From the NCBI RefSeq assembly GCF_004784465.1, contig NZ_SRRU01000006.1, forward strand, positions 430,160 to 494,159: a stretch of DNA of 64,000 nt, written 5' to 3'. Each line of letters starts with the position of its first letter. Position 1 is the stretch's first letter. Shown here piece after piece: positions 8,708 to 18,465 of this stretch. The notes beneath the pieces are model-generated. The model worked only from the letters and a program-made list of their open reading frames with translations, was not told the DNA's origin and ran no database searches. Origin of the DNA: Streptomyces griseoluteus. GTDB lineage: Bacteria; Actinomycetota; Actinomycetes; Streptomycetales; Streptomycetaceae. The position numbers and the translations under genes are program-made.

Positions 8708-9853
8708 ATGAGCACCTACCGCGACCTCGCCGCCCCCATCGGCTCCCGCCGCGCCCCCGTCCTGCGCACGGTGGGCACCCGGGAACGCCGCTCCCACCTG
8801 ACCGCGCCCCGCGTGCCCACGGTCGGCATCGACATCGGCGGCACCAAGGTCATGGCGGGCGTCGTGGACGCCGACGGCAACATCCTGGAGAAGCTCCGCG
8901 CGGAGACCCCGGACAAGTCCAAGAGCCCCCAGGTCGTCGAGGACACCATCGCCGAGCTGGTGCTCGACCTCTCCGACCGGCACGACGTGCACGCCGTCGG
9001 CATCGGGGCCGCCGGCTGGGTCGACGCCGACCGCAACCGCGTCCTGTTCGCCCCCCACCTTTCCTGGCGCAACGAGCCGCTGCGCGACCGTCTCGCCGCC
9101 CGGCTGTCCGTGCCCGTCCTGGTGGACAACGACGCCAACACCGCGGCCTGGGCCGAGTGGCGCTTCGGCGCCGGGCGCGGCGAGGACCACCTCGTCATGA
9201 TCACCCTCGGCACCGGCATCGGGGGCGCCATCCTGGAGGACGGCCAGGTCAAGCGGGGCAAGTTCGGCGTCGCGGGCGAGTTCGGCCATATGCAGGTCGT
9301 GCCCGGCGGACACCGGTGCCCGTGCGGCAACCGCGGCTGCTGGGAGCAGTACAGCTCCGGCAACGCCCTGGTCCGCGAGGCGCGGGAGCTGGCCGCCGCC
9401 GACTCCCCGGTCGCCTACGGGATCATCGAGCACGTCAAGGGCAGCATCGGCGACATCACCGGCCCGATGATCACCGAGCTGGCCCGCGAGGGCGACGCCA
9501 TGTGCATCGAGCTGCTCCAGGACATCGGCCAGTGGCTCGGCGTCGGCATCGCCAACCTCGCCGCCGCCCTCGACCCGTCCTGCTTCGTCATCGGCGGCGG
9601 GGTCAGCGCGGCGGACGACCTGCTCATCGGCCCCGCGCGGGACGCCTTCAAGCGCCACCTGACCGGCCGCGGCTACCGCCCCGAGGCCCGCATCACCCGC
9701 GCCCAGCTCGGCCCCGAGGCCGGCATGGTCGGCGCCGCGGACCTGGCCCGGCTGGTCGCCCGCCGCTTCCGCCGCGCCAAGCGCCGGCGCGTGGAGCGCT
9801 ACGAACGCTACGAGCGGTACACCCAGGGCCGCCGGGACCGGGACACCGCATGA
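8708..9853 (+). CDS. ROK-family sugar kinase (glucokinase-like)
   Basis: A 381-residue cytoplasmic protein without an N-terminal helix-turn-helix, so a kinase rather than a ROK repressor. It has the ATP-binding DIGGTKVMAG, the substrate segment VDNDANTAAWAEW, the LGTGIGG phosphate loop, and the ROK zinc motif CPCGNRGCWEQ. The N-terminus has about 35 residues before the fold and the C-terminus is an Arg/Tyr-rich tail, both outside the usual family core. It lies just after the importer terminator and probably phosphorylates the sugar brought in. Confidence 0.88.
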   Translation: MSTYRDLAAPIGSRRAPVLRTVGTRERRSHLTAPRVPTVGIDIGGTKVMAGVVDADGNILEKLRAETPDKSKSPQVVEDTIAELVLDLSDRHDVHAVGIGAAGWVDADRNRVLFAPHLSWRNEPLRDRLAARLSVPVLVDNDANTAAWAEWRFGAGRGEDHLVMITLGTGIGGAILEDGQVKRGKFGVAGEFGHMQVVPGGHRCPCGNRGCWEQYSSGNALVREARELAAADSPVAYGIIEHVKGSIGDITGPMITELAREGDAMCIELLQDIGQWLGVGIANLAAALDPSCFVIGGGVSAADDLLIGPARDAFKRHLTGRGYRPEARITRAQLGPEAGMVGAADLARLVARRFRRAKRRRVERYERYERYTQGRRDRDTA

Positions 9854-10431
9854 CCACCTCGCTTCCGCACCAGGCGGCCGCCCCGGCCACGCCGCACCCG
9901 GCGGGGGAGGACCCGCGCCACCGCGTCAAGCGCCGCGCCCTCACCCTGCTGATCATCGTGCTGCTCATCGGCGTACCGGCCGGCTACCTGGTGATCTCCG
10001 CCAATCAGAGCCGGGACAGCGGCAAGGACAAGGAAGCGAAGTACTCGGCCACCGGCCTCACCCCCGGCTGGCCCTCCAAGGTGCAGCGCCGCCTCTACCA
10101 GGTGCCCGTACCGCACCCCGCCGACCGGCTCGCCTACTACGAGACCAACAACTGGAAGACCAGCCGTCTGTACGTCCAGTTCCGCACCAACGGCGCGGGC
10201 CTGGACAGCTTCCTCGGCACCCTCGGCATCCGCCGCGACCAGCTGAAGCAGGGCGCCGGCACCATCGGTGCCCGCGACCGCCAGGTCTCCGGCTGGAACC
10301 TCACCGGCCCCGGCCCCTGGTCCGGCTACACCCACAAGCAGAAGAACCCGGCCCCCACCCAGGACGTGGTCGTGAACATGTCCGACCCGGTCTACCCGAC
10401 GGTGTACGTGGTCAGCCGCACGGTGCCCTGA
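9850..10431 (+). CDS. Single-pass membrane-anchored hypothetical protein
   Basis: 193 residues, starting at an ATGA overlap with the ROK kinase. A basic cytoplasmic stretch (HRVKRRA) precedes one transmembrane helix (about residues 30-50). An extracellular domain of about 140 residues follows, with no cysteines, many aromatics and segments such as YYETNNWKTSRLYVQF. I do not recognise the fold. Tight coupling to the kinase suggests a role in the sugar locus or simply a shared transcript. Confidence 0.8.
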   Translation: MTTSLPHQAAAPATPHPAGEDPRHRVKRRALTLLIIVLLIGVPAGYLVISANQSRDSGKDKEAKYSATGLTPGWPSKVQRRLYQVPVPHPADRLAYYETNNWKTSRLYVQFRTNGAGLDSFLGTLGIRRDQLKQGAGTIGARDRQVSGWNLTGPGPWSGYTHKQKNPAPTQDVVVNMSDPVYPTVYVVSRTVP

Positions 10432-10513
10432 GCCCCGGGCGGAACCCGTTGTCAGACCCCACCCGTACAGTCGGACACGGCTCATCCGACAGGGACGGGA
10501 GGTGACAGGACAC

Positions 10514-13342
10514 ATGAGTGACACCGCGGCCACCGCGACAGCCCGCGCGCGCACCGAGGACACGGTCCCCGCACGCCTCGCCTGCGTGTTCCTGCCCGCG
10601 CCCCTCCCGCGCGAGGCCCGCCTCGCCTTCTGGGACCCCGACGGCGAGCCCCTCCTGGACGCCACCGACGAGCTGACGGTCGTACGGCCGCACGGTACGG
10701 GCGTACGGCGCCGTCAGGTGCCCGCGCTCACCCTCTCCCTCGCCGACGCGCTGCCCCTGCTGGTCCGGGCCCGGCACGATCCGGCCGCGCATCCGGCCAC
10801 CGCCTGCTGGGGGGCCGCCGCGCTGCACGCGCTGCGCCTGACCGCGCGGGGGCGCCTGCTGCCCGGGCTCACCCCCAGCGGGCACGACGCCTGGCGAGCC
10901 GGTCCGCTGGAGCCCGACGACATCGCCCACCTGCGCGCGGTGGCCGCCGCGATGCCGCCCGAGGGCCACGCCGTGCCGCTGCCCGGCCCAGGACCCCTGA
11001 CCCTGCCCGAGCCCGAGGCCCTGGTCCGCTCCTTCCTGGACGCCGTCGCGGACACCCTGCCCCGCACCCCCGCCGCCCCGCACACCAGCGGGCACCCCTT
11101 CGCCGCCCGCGAGCCCCAGCCGCTGCCGGGCGCCCGGGACTGGGCGGCCGAGGTCGCCGCGGGCATGGACGCGGGCGTACGCGTCTCGCTGCGCCTGGAC
11201 CTGTCCGGGTACAGCGTCTTCGACACCGGTGACGACCAGCGGGCGCGGGCGGCCGGCGCCGCCGTCGTGCAGGTCCACAGCCTGGCCGACCCCACACTGG
11301 TCGCCGACGCGGCGGCCGTGTGGGCCGGGGACGCGGACGCTTTCGGGCCCCGCGCGCACGTGGACGCCGCCCTCGCCGTCCGGCGCGCCGCGCGCGTGTG
11401 GGCGCCGCTGGACCGGCTCGCCGAGCAGGACGTGCCCGACGTGCTGGCCCTGTCCGAGGAGGAGGTCACCGACCTGCTCGGCGTGGCCGCGAGCCGGCTC
11501 GCGGCCGCCGGGGTCGCCGTGCACTGGCCCCGCGACCTCGCGAGCGACCTCGCCGCCACGGCCGAGGTCCGCACCGCCCCCGGCTCCGCGACCGACGGCA
11601 CCGGATTCTTCGAGAGCGAGGAGCTGCTCAGTTTCCGCTGGCAACTGGCGCTCGGCGGCGACCCGCTCACCGAGGCCGAGATGGACGCCCTCGCCGAGGC
11701 CCACCGCCCGGTCGTCCGGCTCCGCGACCGCTGGGTCCTGGTCGATCCCGCCCTGGTCCGCAAGGCCCGCAAGCGCGAACTGGGCCTGCTCGACCCCGTC
11801 GACGCGCTCGCCGTCGCCCTCACCGGCACCGCCGAGGTCGACGGCGAGACCGTGGAGGCCGTCCCGACCGGCGCCCTCGCGGCCCTGCGCGACCGGCTCA
11901 CCGCGGGCATCGCCCCCGCCGAGCCGCCCGCCGGGCTCGACGCGACCCTGCGCGACTACCAGTTGCGCGGGCTGGCCTGGCTCGACCTGATGACCTCCCT
12001 CGGCCTCGGCGGCTGCCTCGCCGACGACATGGGCCTCGGCAAGACGATCACCCTCATCGCCCTCCACCTCAAGCGCGCCCGCACCGAGCCGACCCTGGTC
12101 GTCTGTCCCGCCTCCCTGCTGGGCAACTGGCAGCGCGAGATCAGCCGCTTCGCGCCCGGCGTCCCCGTCCGCCGTTTCCACGGCGCCGACCGCACCCTCG
12201 ACGGCCTCACCGACGGCTTCGTCCTCACCACCTACGGCACCATGCGCTCCGCCGCCGCCCGGCTCGCCGAGCAGCCGTGGGGCATGGTCGTCGCGGACGA
12301 GGCCCAGCACGTGAAGAACCCGTACTCCGCCACCGCGAAGGCGCTGCGCACGATCCGGACCCCCGCGCGCGTGGCGCTCACCGGCACCCCGGTGGAGAAC
12401 AACCTCTCCGAGCTGTGGGCCCTGCTCGACTGGACCACGCCCGGCCTGCTCGGCCCCCTGAAGTCCTTCCGGGCCCGGCACGCGCGTGCCGTGGAGAACG
12501 GCGAGGACGCCGAGGCGGTGGAGCGGCTGGCGCGGCTCGTCCGGCCGTTCATGCTGCGCCGCAAGAAGTCCGACCCCGGCATCGTCCCCGAACTCCCGCC
12601 CAAGACCGAGACCGACCATCCGGTCCCGCTCAGCCGCGAGCAGGCCGCGCTGTACGAGGCCGTGGTGCGCGAGTCGATGCTCGCCATCGAGGACGCGAAC
12701 GGCATCGCCCGCCGGGGCCTGGTCCTCAAGCTGCTCGGCGCCCTCAAGCAGATCTGCGACCACCCGGCGCTCTACCTCAAGGAGGAGCCCGCCCACCCCG
12801 ACCGGCTCTCCGCCCGCTCCGGCAAACTCGCCCTGCTGGACGAGCTGCTGGACACCGTGCTCGCCGAGGACGGCTCGATCCTGGTCTTCACCCAGTACGT
12901 CGGCATGGCCCGGCTCATCACCGCCCACCTGGCCGGCCGCGCGATCCCCGTCGACCTTCTGCACGGCGGTACTCCGGTGCCCGAGCGGGAGCGGATGGTG
13001 GACCGGTTCCAGTCCGGCGAGATCCCGGTCCTGGTGCTCTCCCTCAAGGCGGCGGGCACCGGGCTGAACCTCACCCGCGCGGGACACGTCGTGCACTTCG
13101 ACCGCTGGTGGAACCCCGCCGTCGAGGAACAGGCCACCGACCGCGCCTACCGCATCGGGCAGACCCAGCCCGTCCAGGTCCACCGTCTCGTCACCGAGGG
13201 CACGGTGGAGGACCGCATCGCCGAGATGCTCACCGCGAAGCGGGCTCTGGCCGACGCGATCCTCGGCTCCGGGGAGGCGGCCCTGACCGAGCTGACCGAC
13301 CGCGAACTGACCGACCTGGTGTCCCTGCGGAGGCCGGAATGA
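10514..13342 (+). CDS. SNF2/SWI2-family DEAD-like helicase/ATPase
   Basis: A 942-residue DNA-dependent ATPase. The N-terminal half (about 1-470) is the SNF2-associated region found in bacterial homologues. The helicase core follows, with motif I DDMGLGKT (about residue 505), motif II VADEAQHVKNP, motif III ALTGTPVENN, and C-terminal motifs LVFTQYVGM, SLKAAGTGLNL and QATDRAYRIGQ. The start at ATG 10514 was chosen because GGGAGG ends about 10 bp before it; a GTG four codons earlier overlaps that site. The stop overlaps the ATG of the SWIM-domain gene. Probably remodels or translocates on DNA with its partner. Confidence 0.95.
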   Translation: MSDTAATATARARTEDTVPARLACVFLPAPLPREARLAFWDPDGEPLLDATDELTVVRPHGTGVRRRQVPALTLSLADALPLLVRARHDPAAHPATACWGAAALHALRLTARGRLLPGLTPSGHDAWRAGPLEPDDIAHLRAVAAAMPPEGHAVPLPGPGPLTLPEPEALVRSFLDAVADTLPRTPAAPHTSGHPFAAREPQPLPGARDWAAEVAAGMDAGVRVSLRLDLSGYSVFDTGDDQRARAAGAAVVQVHSLADPTLVADAAAVWAGDADAFGPRAHVDAALAVRRAARVWAPLDRLAEQDVPDVLALSEEEVTDLLGVAASRLAAAGVAVHWPRDLASDLAATAEVRTAPGSATDGTGFFESEELLSFRWQLALGGDPLTEAEMDALAEAHRPVVRLRDRWVLVDPALVRKARKRELGLLDPVDALAVALTGTAEVDGETVEAVPTGALAALRDRLTAGIAPAEPPAGLDATLRDYQLRGLAWLDLMTSLGLGGCLADDMGLGKTITLIALHLKRARTEPTLVVCPASLLGNWQREISRFAPGVPVRRFHGADRTLDGLTDGFVLTTYGTMRSAAARLAEQPWGMVVADEAQHVKNPYSATAKALRTIRTPARVALTGTPVENNLSELWALLDWTTPGLLGPLKSFRARHARAVENGEDAEAVERLARLVRPFMLRRKKSDPGIVPELPPKTETDHPVPLSREQAALYEAVVRESMLAIEDANGIARRGLVLKLLGALKQICDHPALYLKEEPAHPDRLSARSGKLALLDELLDTVLAEDGSILVFTQYVGMARLITAHLAGRAIPVDLLHGGTPVPERERMVDRFQSGEIPVLVLSLKAAGTGLNLTRAGHVVHFDRWWNPAVEEQATDRAYRIGQTQPVQVHRLVTEGTVEDRIAEMLTAKRALADAILGSGEAALTELTDRELTDLVSLRRPE

Positions 13343-15204
13343 GTGCCGGGGAGCGGACCCCGGCGGAGGAGGCCCGCGAGGCGCTGCGCGCGGCGCGGGC
13401 TGGTGCGTCCGGGGAACCCGCCGAGGGGGATGCGGGGTCGGCGGACGGTCCTGCGCAGGGGGTGGCGTCCGAGGCCCGGCCCGGTGAGGTGGCCCGGGCC
13501 GCGCTGCGGGCCGCTGTGGCGGCTCGGCGGCAGGGAGAGGCGGCCTCGGAGGAGGCTGATGCCGGTCCCGATGAGCCGGCCGCGCCCGCCGCCCCCCAGC
13601 CGACCCCCGCCGGCGCCCGCCCCGGCGACGCGGCCCGCGAAGCACTCCGCGCCGCCCGCCGCGAGGCCGACCGAGGGGAGCGGCGCCCCCGAAAGACCAC
13701 CCCGCACCCCGCACCCGCCCCCGCCGAGGGCCGCTCCGCCCACGCCCAAGCAGCCCGCGACATGCGGAACTTCCTCAGCACCGCCTTCCGCATGCCCGAC
13801 TTGGCCGACGACCCCGAGGCCGAAGCCCCGCCGCGCACCGAGACCCCGGAACCCCCCGCCGAGCACGCCCCCATGCCACCGGCGCCCAGCACCACCCCGA
13901 CCCGCACCCCCGACCACCCCGCCCCGCCCCACCACCCCTCCTCCATGGCCACCCCCCACCGCGACAGCGAACTCCGCCGCACCTTCCCCCCGTTCGCGCC
14001 GCGCCCCGAGCCGCAGGACTTCGCCACCACCTGGTGGGGCCAGGCATGGGTCGACGCCCTGGAGCACACCGCGCTGGACGTCAACCGGCTGGCCCGGGGG
14101 CGCGGTTACGCGGACGCGGGCAATGTCGACGCGATCACCGTGACACCAGGACTGGTGCTGGCGTACGTGCGGGGGAGCCGCCCCCGGCCGTACCGGGTGC
14201 AGTTGCGCCTCCGGAGGCTGAGCGACGAGGACTGGGAGCGCCTCCTGGAGGCGGCGGTGGACAGCCCCGCCGACATCGCCGCGCTGCTGGACAAGGAGCT
14301 GCCGCACACCCTGGCCGACCGGGGCGTGCCCCTGCTGCCCGGCCCCGGCGACCTGATCCCGCAGTGCAGTTGCCCCGACTCCGGCCGCCCCTGCAAGCAC
14401 GCGGCCGCGCTCTGCTACCAGACGGCCCGGCTGCTGGACGCCGACCCGTTCGTCCTGCTCCTGCTGCGGGGCCGGGGCGAGCGGGAGCTGCTGGACACCC
14501 TGTCCCGGCGCAGCGCGGCGAGCGCGGCCCGTGCCGCACGGGAGCGGGGCCCGGCCGCGCTGCCCGGCGTACGCGCGTCGGAGGCGCTCGCCGGACGCCC
14601 GCTGCCCCCGCTCCCGGCCCCGCTGCCCGCGCCTGCCCACCCCGAGGCGCCCCCGGCGTACCCGGCGGCGCCCGGCGGACCCGACCCGTTCGCGCTGGAC
14701 CAGCTGGCCACCGACGCGGCCGCCCGCGCGCATGCCCTGCTCACCACCGGCCGCGACCCCGTGGGCGGCCTGACGCTGTGGCAGGACGCGGTGCGCCTCG
14801 CGGCCGCCCGCCCCGGCTCCGGTCTGACCGCCGCCACCCGCAGCCTGTACGCCACCCTGGCCGCCGCCGTGGACCGCACCCCCGCCGAGCTGGCCCGCGC
14901 GGTCGCCGCCTGGCGGCAGGGCGGCCTCGCGGGGCTGACCGTGCTGGAGGAGCCCTGGGACCCGCCCGCGGGCCGTTTCGACCGGGCCCGACCGCTGCTG
15001 CTCGCCGCCGACCTGCCCGCCTTCCGCCCCTGGCGCAACCACCTCACCCACCCGGCGGGCCACGCCCAACTCCGCCTGGGTCAGGACGGCTTGTGGTACG
15101 CGTACGAGTCGGAGCCCGGCCAGGAGGACTGGTGGCCGCGCGGCGCGCCCGACCTCGACCCGGTCTCCGCCCTCACGACCCTGGACATACCGGACGCCCT
15201 CTGA
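13339..15204 (+). CDS. SWIM zinc-finger protein, partner of the SNF2 ATPase
   Basis: A 621-residue protein whose ATG overlaps the SNF2 stop (ATGA). Its SWIM finger is CSCPDSGRPCKH (about residues 343-354), the Cx(C)…CxH zinc ligand pattern that binds DNA or protein. Upstream lies WWGQAWVDALE, a conserved hallmark of these SWIM proteins. The first 110 residues hold three copies of an Ala/Arg helix motif (AREALRAAR, ARAALRAAV, AREALRAAR) in acidic, Pro-rich linkers. SNF2 and SWIM genes are paired in many bacteria; the function of the pair is unproven, with DNA repair or chromatin-like remodelling the usual proposal. Confidence 0.92.
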   Translation: MSAGERTPAEEAREALRAARAGASGEPAEGDAGSADGPAQGVASEARPGEVARAALRAAVAARRQGEAASEEADAGPDEPAAPAAPQPTPAGARPGDAAREALRAARREADRGERRPRKTTPHPAPAPAEGRSAHAQAARDMRNFLSTAFRMPDLADDPEAEAPPRTETPEPPAEHAPMPPAPSTTPTRTPDHPAPPHHPSSMATPHRDSELRRTFPPFAPRPEPQDFATTWWGQAWVDALEHTALDVNRLARGRGYADAGNVDAITVTPGLVLAYVRGSRPRPYRVQLRLRRLSDEDWERLLEAAVDSPADIAALLDKELPHTLADRGVPLLPGPGDLIPQCSCPDSGRPCKHAAALCYQTARLLDADPFVLLLLRGRGERELLDTLSRRSAASAARAARERGPAALPGVRASEALAGRPLPPLPAPLPAPAHPEAPPAYPAAPGGPDPFALDQLATDAAARAHALLTTGRDPVGGLTLWQDAVRLAAARPGSGLTAATRSLYATLAAAVDRTPAELARAVAAWRQGGLAGLTVLEEPWDPPAGRFDRARPLLLAADLPAFRPWRNHLTHPAGHAQLRLGQDGLWYAYESEPGQEDWWPRGAPDLDPVSALTTLDIPDAL

Positions 15205-15638
15205 GTGCGGCACACCCACCGTGAAGTCCGTGGGAGAGTCCGCCGCGCTTTCCGGAGAGCCCTCTGCCACGCACCGGGCCCCCTGGCCCGGCGAGGGCGT
15301 CCGGGCCGTTGGCGTGGTGCGGTGAGTGAGGAGAAGACTCGGGCGCCGCGGAGGACGCCGGCGGCGGAGTCGGACTGCTCGTCATGAGGGTCAGCAACCC
15401 GGGCGGCCGGCGGAGACGTCCGGGCTGCCGGCCGCCCGGCAGGGGCCGACCGCTCCACGGGAGCCTCTGGCCAGACCGAGCGGACGCGCGGCGTCGGCGG
15501 TGGCCGCTGCCCGGCCCCTACCGTGGAGACAGGACCTCCGACCCCGCCCCGAGCCACGTGCCCCGAAGCCCGCGCTGATCTTCGACGACCCGCCCTCTGG
15601 GCCGGGCGGGCTCCCGCGGCAGACCGTGCCCTAGGCGC
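15205..15638. other. Intergenic region, 434 bp, no gene recognised
   Basis: GC-rich spacer between the SWIM gene and the convergent regulator. It contains a 7-bp perfect stem (15285-15291 with 15301-15307) that may end SWIM transcription. Open frames here lack start signals and recognisable protein character. Confidence 0.5.
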
Positions 15639-16481
15639 TCAGACCCACTGCTGAAGACCCATGGTGGCCACCAGGTCCAGCTTGCTGCGGGCGTCCGTGT
15701 CGGGGCGGGGCAGAAAGACCACGAGGCGCAGGTCCGCGGGCTGGATCGTCAGGACGCTGGACTCGAGGGCGATCTCTCCGGCCTGAGGGTGCACGACGAT
15801 CTTGCGCGCACTCTGGAGGTCGCCCACGGTCGGTTGGGCCCACAGCGACAGGAAGCGGGGGAGACGACGCAGCTTCGTGACGAGCGCCGCCAGCGAAGGG
15901 TCCGACGGGTAACGGCTGGTGGTCGCGCGCAGGTCGGAGACGAGAGAACTCTCGAAGGCGTCCCGTTCGGTCTTGGTCAGCCGCAGTCGGCCGGGCCCAG
16001 GCCCGAACTGGGACAGCACCAGGTTGCGGCCGTCATCGTCGGAAGAACTCGGGTCACCGAAGGTCGCCGCGAAAAGTGGGTTCCAGTGCAGTAACTGCCA
16101 GGCAGCGCTGTAGACACCCAGCGGGTTGACGGCGAGTTGTTCCATCAGCCGGTGCAGGCTCGCCGGGATCAGCAGAGGAATCCGGTCCGGTCCCGCGGCG
16201 TGGCCGGCCAGGCGCATGAGGTGTGCTTGTTCGTCGTCGGACAGCTGAAGCGCGCGGCCGACAGCCGCGCAGACCTGAGGAGAGGGGGTGAGGGAACGAC
16301 CCTGTTCCAGGCGTTCCACGTACTCGGCGGAGATTCCGGCCAGCATCGCCAACTCGCCGCGGCGCAGACCTGCGACGCGGCGGGGAGAGTTGTGAGGGAT
16401 TCCGACGGCCTCCGGAGTCAGGCGTTCACGCCACGCCCGCAGGACTTGTCCGAGTTCATTCATGCCCCCATGTTCGCTCAC
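15639..16481 (-). CDS. Helix-turn-helix regulator with MmyB-like ligand domain
   Basis: A 280-residue regulator: N-terminal XRE-type helix-turn-helix (LRRGELAMLAGISAEYVERLEQGR, about 37-60) and a C-terminal MmyB-like domain thought to bind small, often fatty-acid-like ligands (YSAAWQLLHWNPLFAATFGDP). Start may be GTG 16481 or ATG 16463; neither has a well-spaced ribosome site. It diverges from the aldehyde dehydrogenase with an 83-bp gap. Such regulators are commonly found next to the dehydrogenases they control, which fits this arrangement. Confidence 0.88.
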   Translation of the reverse strand: MSEHGGMNELGQVLRAWRERLTPEAVGIPHNSPRRVAGLRRGELAMLAGISAEYVERLEQGRSLTPSPQVCAAVGRALQLSDDEQAHLMRLAGHAAGPDRIPLLIPASLHRLMEQLAVNPLGVYSAAWQLLHWNPLFAATFGDPSSSDDDGRNLVLSQFGPGPGRLRLTKTERDAFESSLVSDLRATTSRYPSDPSLAALVTKLRRLPRFLSLWAQPTVGDLQSARKIVVHPQAGEIALESSVLTIQPADLRLVVFLPRPDTDARSKLDLVATMGLQQWV

Positions 16482-16564
16482 CTTCGCCGTCTCAGGGTCG
16501 TACTGGCGGTACGACGAAGATCTGTGCCTTCCTGCGAGCTCGGAGCGATTACAGGATCGACGTC

Positions 16565-18022
16565 ATGAACACCATTGCGCAGCACTGGATCAACGGACAG
16601 TGGACCGGCTCCGGCTCGGTTCTGGAATCAGTCGACCCGGCCGACGGCACAGTCGTCGGTTCCTTCTACGACGGTGGCGAGGCAGAGGCCTCGGTCGCCG
16701 TGGACGCCGCCGCCGCCGCGTTAGCGACCACCGAATGGCCGCGCACCCCCTCGCTTCGGGCGACCGCCCTCAGTCGGCTGGCCGACGCCCTCGAGGAGCG
16801 GGTACCCGAGGTCGCGGCCATGCTGTCCCGGGAGAACGGCAAGCTGCTGGGTGAGACCACGTGGGAGGTCAGCGGTGCGGTCGGGTGGCTGCGGTACGCG
16901 GCGGCGTCTGCGCGCACCCAGAACGCCGGGCGTGCCGCTGAGACGGCACCCGGCCAGTACTCTCAGTCGGTGCCCGAGCCACTCGGTGTCGCCGGCATCA
17001 TCTCTCCCTGGAACTCCCCCATCATGCTGACCGTGCGGGCATTGGGCCCGGCGCTGGCCGCCGGCTGCACCGCCGTGGTCAAACTTCCGGCTCAGACGGC
17101 GCTGACCAATGAGCTTTTCGCACAGGTTCTGGCCTCGGTCCCGGAGATTCCGGCGGGTGTGGTCAACGTATTCACCGAGTCCGGCAACACCGGGGCCCCG
17201 TTCCTGGTCTCCTCGGACAAGGTCGACGTGATCAACTACACCGGCAGTACGCCGGTCGGGCGCCAGATCGCGGCCGCGGCCGCCGCCACGCTCAAGCGGC
17301 TCGGTCTGGAACTGGGCGGCAAGGCTCCGATGGTGATCTTTCCCGACGCCGATCTGGACATGGTGATCCCGACGGTGGTGCAGGCGCTGTTGCTGATGAA
17401 CGGGCAGTTCTGCTGCACCGGTTCCCGTGTACTGGTTCACCGGGACGTCGCCGACGAGGTGCGCACTCGGCTCACCAGTGCGCTCGCGCAAGTGCGGCTC
17501 GGCTCGGGCGACGACGAGAAGGCCCAGCTCGGTCCGGTGATCGACCGGGCGTCCGCCCGGCGGGTGGACGCGATCGTCGAGGAAGCCGCCTCGTACGGCA
17601 CCGTACTGCTGCGCGGCGGTGTGGTCACCGACGGCCCCTTGGCCGCAGGTGCGTTCTACCGGCCGAGCCTGATCGAGGTGGACCGCACCGACGTCCGGAT
17701 CGTGCAGGAAGAAGTCTTCGGTCCGGTTCAGACGTTCGAGATCTTCGACGACGAGGACGACGCCGTGACGAAGGCGAACGCCACCATCTACGGTCTGGCC
17801 GCCTCGGTGTTCAGCTCGGACTCCATGAAGGCTCGCCGAATCGCCCGGCGCATCCGCACCGGCACGGTATGGATCAACACCTGGGGAGCCGTCAGCGAGG
17901 ACTTCGAGGAGGGCGGCGTCAAGGGCAGCGGTTACGGCTACCTGTGCGGCCCGCGAGCGATCGAGGAGTTTCAGGCCCTCAAGGTGTACGTGGAGCAGGA
18001 CTACACCCAATCCGCTCACTGA
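16565..18022 (+). CDS. NAD(P)-dependent aldehyde dehydrogenase
   Basis: A 485-residue cytoplasmic enzyme oxidising an aldehyde to the acid. The catalytic base Glu249 lies in LELGGKAP and the nucleophile Cys283 in GQFCCTGSR. The NAD-binding PWNSP and GSTPVGRQIA segments are intact. The cofactor loop reads KLPAQT in place of the more usual KPSEQT. It is divergent from an MmyB-type regulator, its probable controller, and is followed by what looks like a truncated short-chain dehydrogenase. The substrate cannot be told from sequence; medium-chain or aromatic aldehydes are plausible. Confidence 0.92.
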   Translation: MNTIAQHWINGQWTGSGSVLESVDPADGTVVGSFYDGGEAEASVAVDAAAAALATTEWPRTPSLRATALSRLADALEERVPEVAAMLSRENGKLLGETTWEVSGAVGWLRYAAASARTQNAGRAAETAPGQYSQSVPEPLGVAGIISPWNSPIMLTVRALGPALAAGCTAVVKLPAQTALTNELFAQVLASVPEIPAGVVNVFTESGNTGAPFLVSSDKVDVINYTGSTPVGRQIAAAAAATLKRLGLELGGKAPMVIFPDADLDMVIPTVVQALLLMNGQFCCTGSRVLVHRDVADEVRTRLTSALAQVRLGSGDDEKAQLGPVIDRASARRVDAIVEEAASYGTVLLRGGVVTDGPLAAGAFYRPSLIEVDRTDVRIVQEEVFGPVQTFEIFDDEDDAVTKANATIYGLAASVFSSDSMKARRIARRIRTGTVWINTWGAVSEDFEEGGVKGSGYGYLCGPRAIEEFQALKVYVEQDYTQSAH

Positions 18023-18089
18023 TCAGATCATGGCCTGGCCCGGCGCCCACCTGGGCTCCGGGCCTTTCCCAGCATGGGAAGGATGCACC

Positions 18090-18224
18090 ATGGCGTCGAT
18101 TCTGATCACCAGAGCGACGAACGGTGCTGGTGTCGCTCTGGCCGAGACCCGACGACTCGCGGCCGAGGTCCGCCCCAAGCCGGTTGCCCCGAGACCCGTA
18201 GGTCAGGACTTGCGAGCGCGGTAG
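18090..18224 (+). pseudogene. Short-chain dehydrogenase remnant (N-terminus only)
   Basis: The frame starts at ATG after GGGAAGG and reads ASILITRATNGAGVALAE, which resembles the Rossmann start of an SDR (ILITGATxGxG), but with Arg for the first Gly and Ala in the last glycine pair. It then runs out of homology and stops after 44 codons. MmyB-like regulators are often next to SDR genes, so this is probably the decayed second target of the regulator at 15.6 kb. The identification rests on about 18 residues. Confidence 0.5.
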
Positions 18225-18465
18225 ACCGTGCGGCAGCGGCTCCAGGCCCGCCGCCCACAGCGCCCCGGTGACGTCGGTGGGGTCGAAGTACCAACCGCTG
18301 AGGGTCTGGTCCACCCGCTGGACCCTCTTCCCGGTGCCGTGCGCCCCGGAGACGCGCGGCATGCCGCGGCGGGTCTCGGTGTCCCAGACGGCGGGCGCGC
18401 CATCCGTGACGGGGGGCACCGCCCGACGCCGCCGGGGGCGACAGCAAGGCCGCTCCGATCGGCAT
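18225..18465. other. Non-coding or decayed sequence between SDR remnant and glycosyltransferase
   Basis: No intact gene. The minus strand shows a protein-like stretch (for example LSGWYFDPTDVTGALWAAG near 18260-18320) but no sensible start or family match that I recognise. Confidence 0.35.

Noticed and set aside
10412..13714. 1,100-codon minus-strand frame opposite the SNF2 gene
   Set aside because: Gly/Val/Arg-rich composition typical of antisense of high-GC genes; the helicase motifs are on the plus strand.
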